A DNA stretch of 6,283 bases from Candidatus Poribacteria bacterium (GTDB lineage: Bacteria; Poribacteria; WGA-4E; WGA-3G): NCBI GenBank assembly GCA_009845505.1, contig VXZL01000122.1, positions 1 through 6,283 on the forward strand, written 5' to 3'. Below the pieces are notes generated by a model that did no database searches, was not told the DNA's origin, and saw nothing but the letters and a program-made list of their open reading frames with translations. The translations under genes and the position numbers were made by a program. Within the stretch, counting starts at the first letter, position 1; each line of letters begins with the position of its first letter. Below, piece by piece: positions 6,241 to 6,283 of the stretch.

Positions 6241-6283
6241 ATGACAACGCGCCTTGAACACGCTTTTACGGAAGCATCAAAAC
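6241..6283 (+). CDS. Start of a small gene, antitoxin-like N-terminus (3' end cut by window edge)
   Basis: Only 14 codons are visible, reading MTTRLEHAFTEASK, with the next codon starting with C (Leu would fit CTN). The start is well supported by a perfect Shine-Dalgarno sequence and an extended -10 promoter. The pattern M-T-x-x-L-E-x-A-F-x-E-A-S-K resembles, from memory, a widespread family of short helical proteins of the form MTTLLEKAFxEASKLPExEQ, often found as the putative antitoxin partner next to RelE-like or PIN-domain toxins. That assignment rests on 14 residues and is an inference; the toxin, if any, would lie beyond the window. Confidence 0.55.
   Translation, partial: MTTRLEHAFTEASK

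Overview
This is a bacterial chromosomal window of ordinary, densely packed coding sequence, with a G+C content a little under half by eye. Five complete genes and two edge-truncated genes fill almost all of it. There is no rRNA, tRNA, CRISPR array or transposase gene. The GT9 (LPS-heptosyltransferase type) protein and the many membrane proteins suggest a diderm bacterium. The intergenic hairpin with arms GGTGCGGTT/AACCGCACC and the protein style remind me of Candidatus Poribacteria (sponge or marine) genomes. That placement is from memory and tentative.

Layout. (1) Bases 1-1915, plus strand: the 3' part of a YdjM/DUF457-type membrane-bound metal-dependent hydrolase, overlapping by GTGA a class II tRNA nucleotidyltransferase (CCA-adding enzyme/poly(A) polymerase family). 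(2) Bases 1921-5101, minus strand: a tight three-gene operon, read from 5101 down to 1921. It encodes a GT9 glycosyltransferase, a 497-residue membrane protein with a long helical/low-complexity region that resembles DUF4175-like proteins, and a TVP38/TMEM64 (DedA superfamily) membrane protein. Its genes overlap by 7 and 4 bases. Its end faces the nucleotidyltransferase gene across only 5 bases. (3) Bases 5102-5357: a divergent intergenic region carrying a MITE-like element of about 135 bp with imperfect terminal inverted repeats and an internal perfect hairpin, followed by a good sigma70-type promoter. (4) Bases 5358-6092, plus strand: a CPBP-family (CAAX protease/Abi-like) membrane protein with altered active-site motifs. 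(5) Bases 6093-6283: an extended -10 promoter, a leader of about 105 nt containing a 9-bp inverted repeat, a perfect Shine-Dalgarno sequence, and the first 14 codons of a gene whose N-terminus looks like a small antitoxin-type protein.

Functionally the minus-strand operon points to envelope biogenesis: sugar transfer to a surface glycolipid plus two integral membrane proteins. The CCA enzyme is tRNA-maturation housekeeping. I found no convincing new multi-gene system. The points most worth checking are the catalytic-residue substitutions in the CPBP protein (WE for EE, HxxxA for HxxxN) and the GT9 protein (GE for GD), the MITE-like element between the divergent genes, and the structured leader of the truncated last gene.
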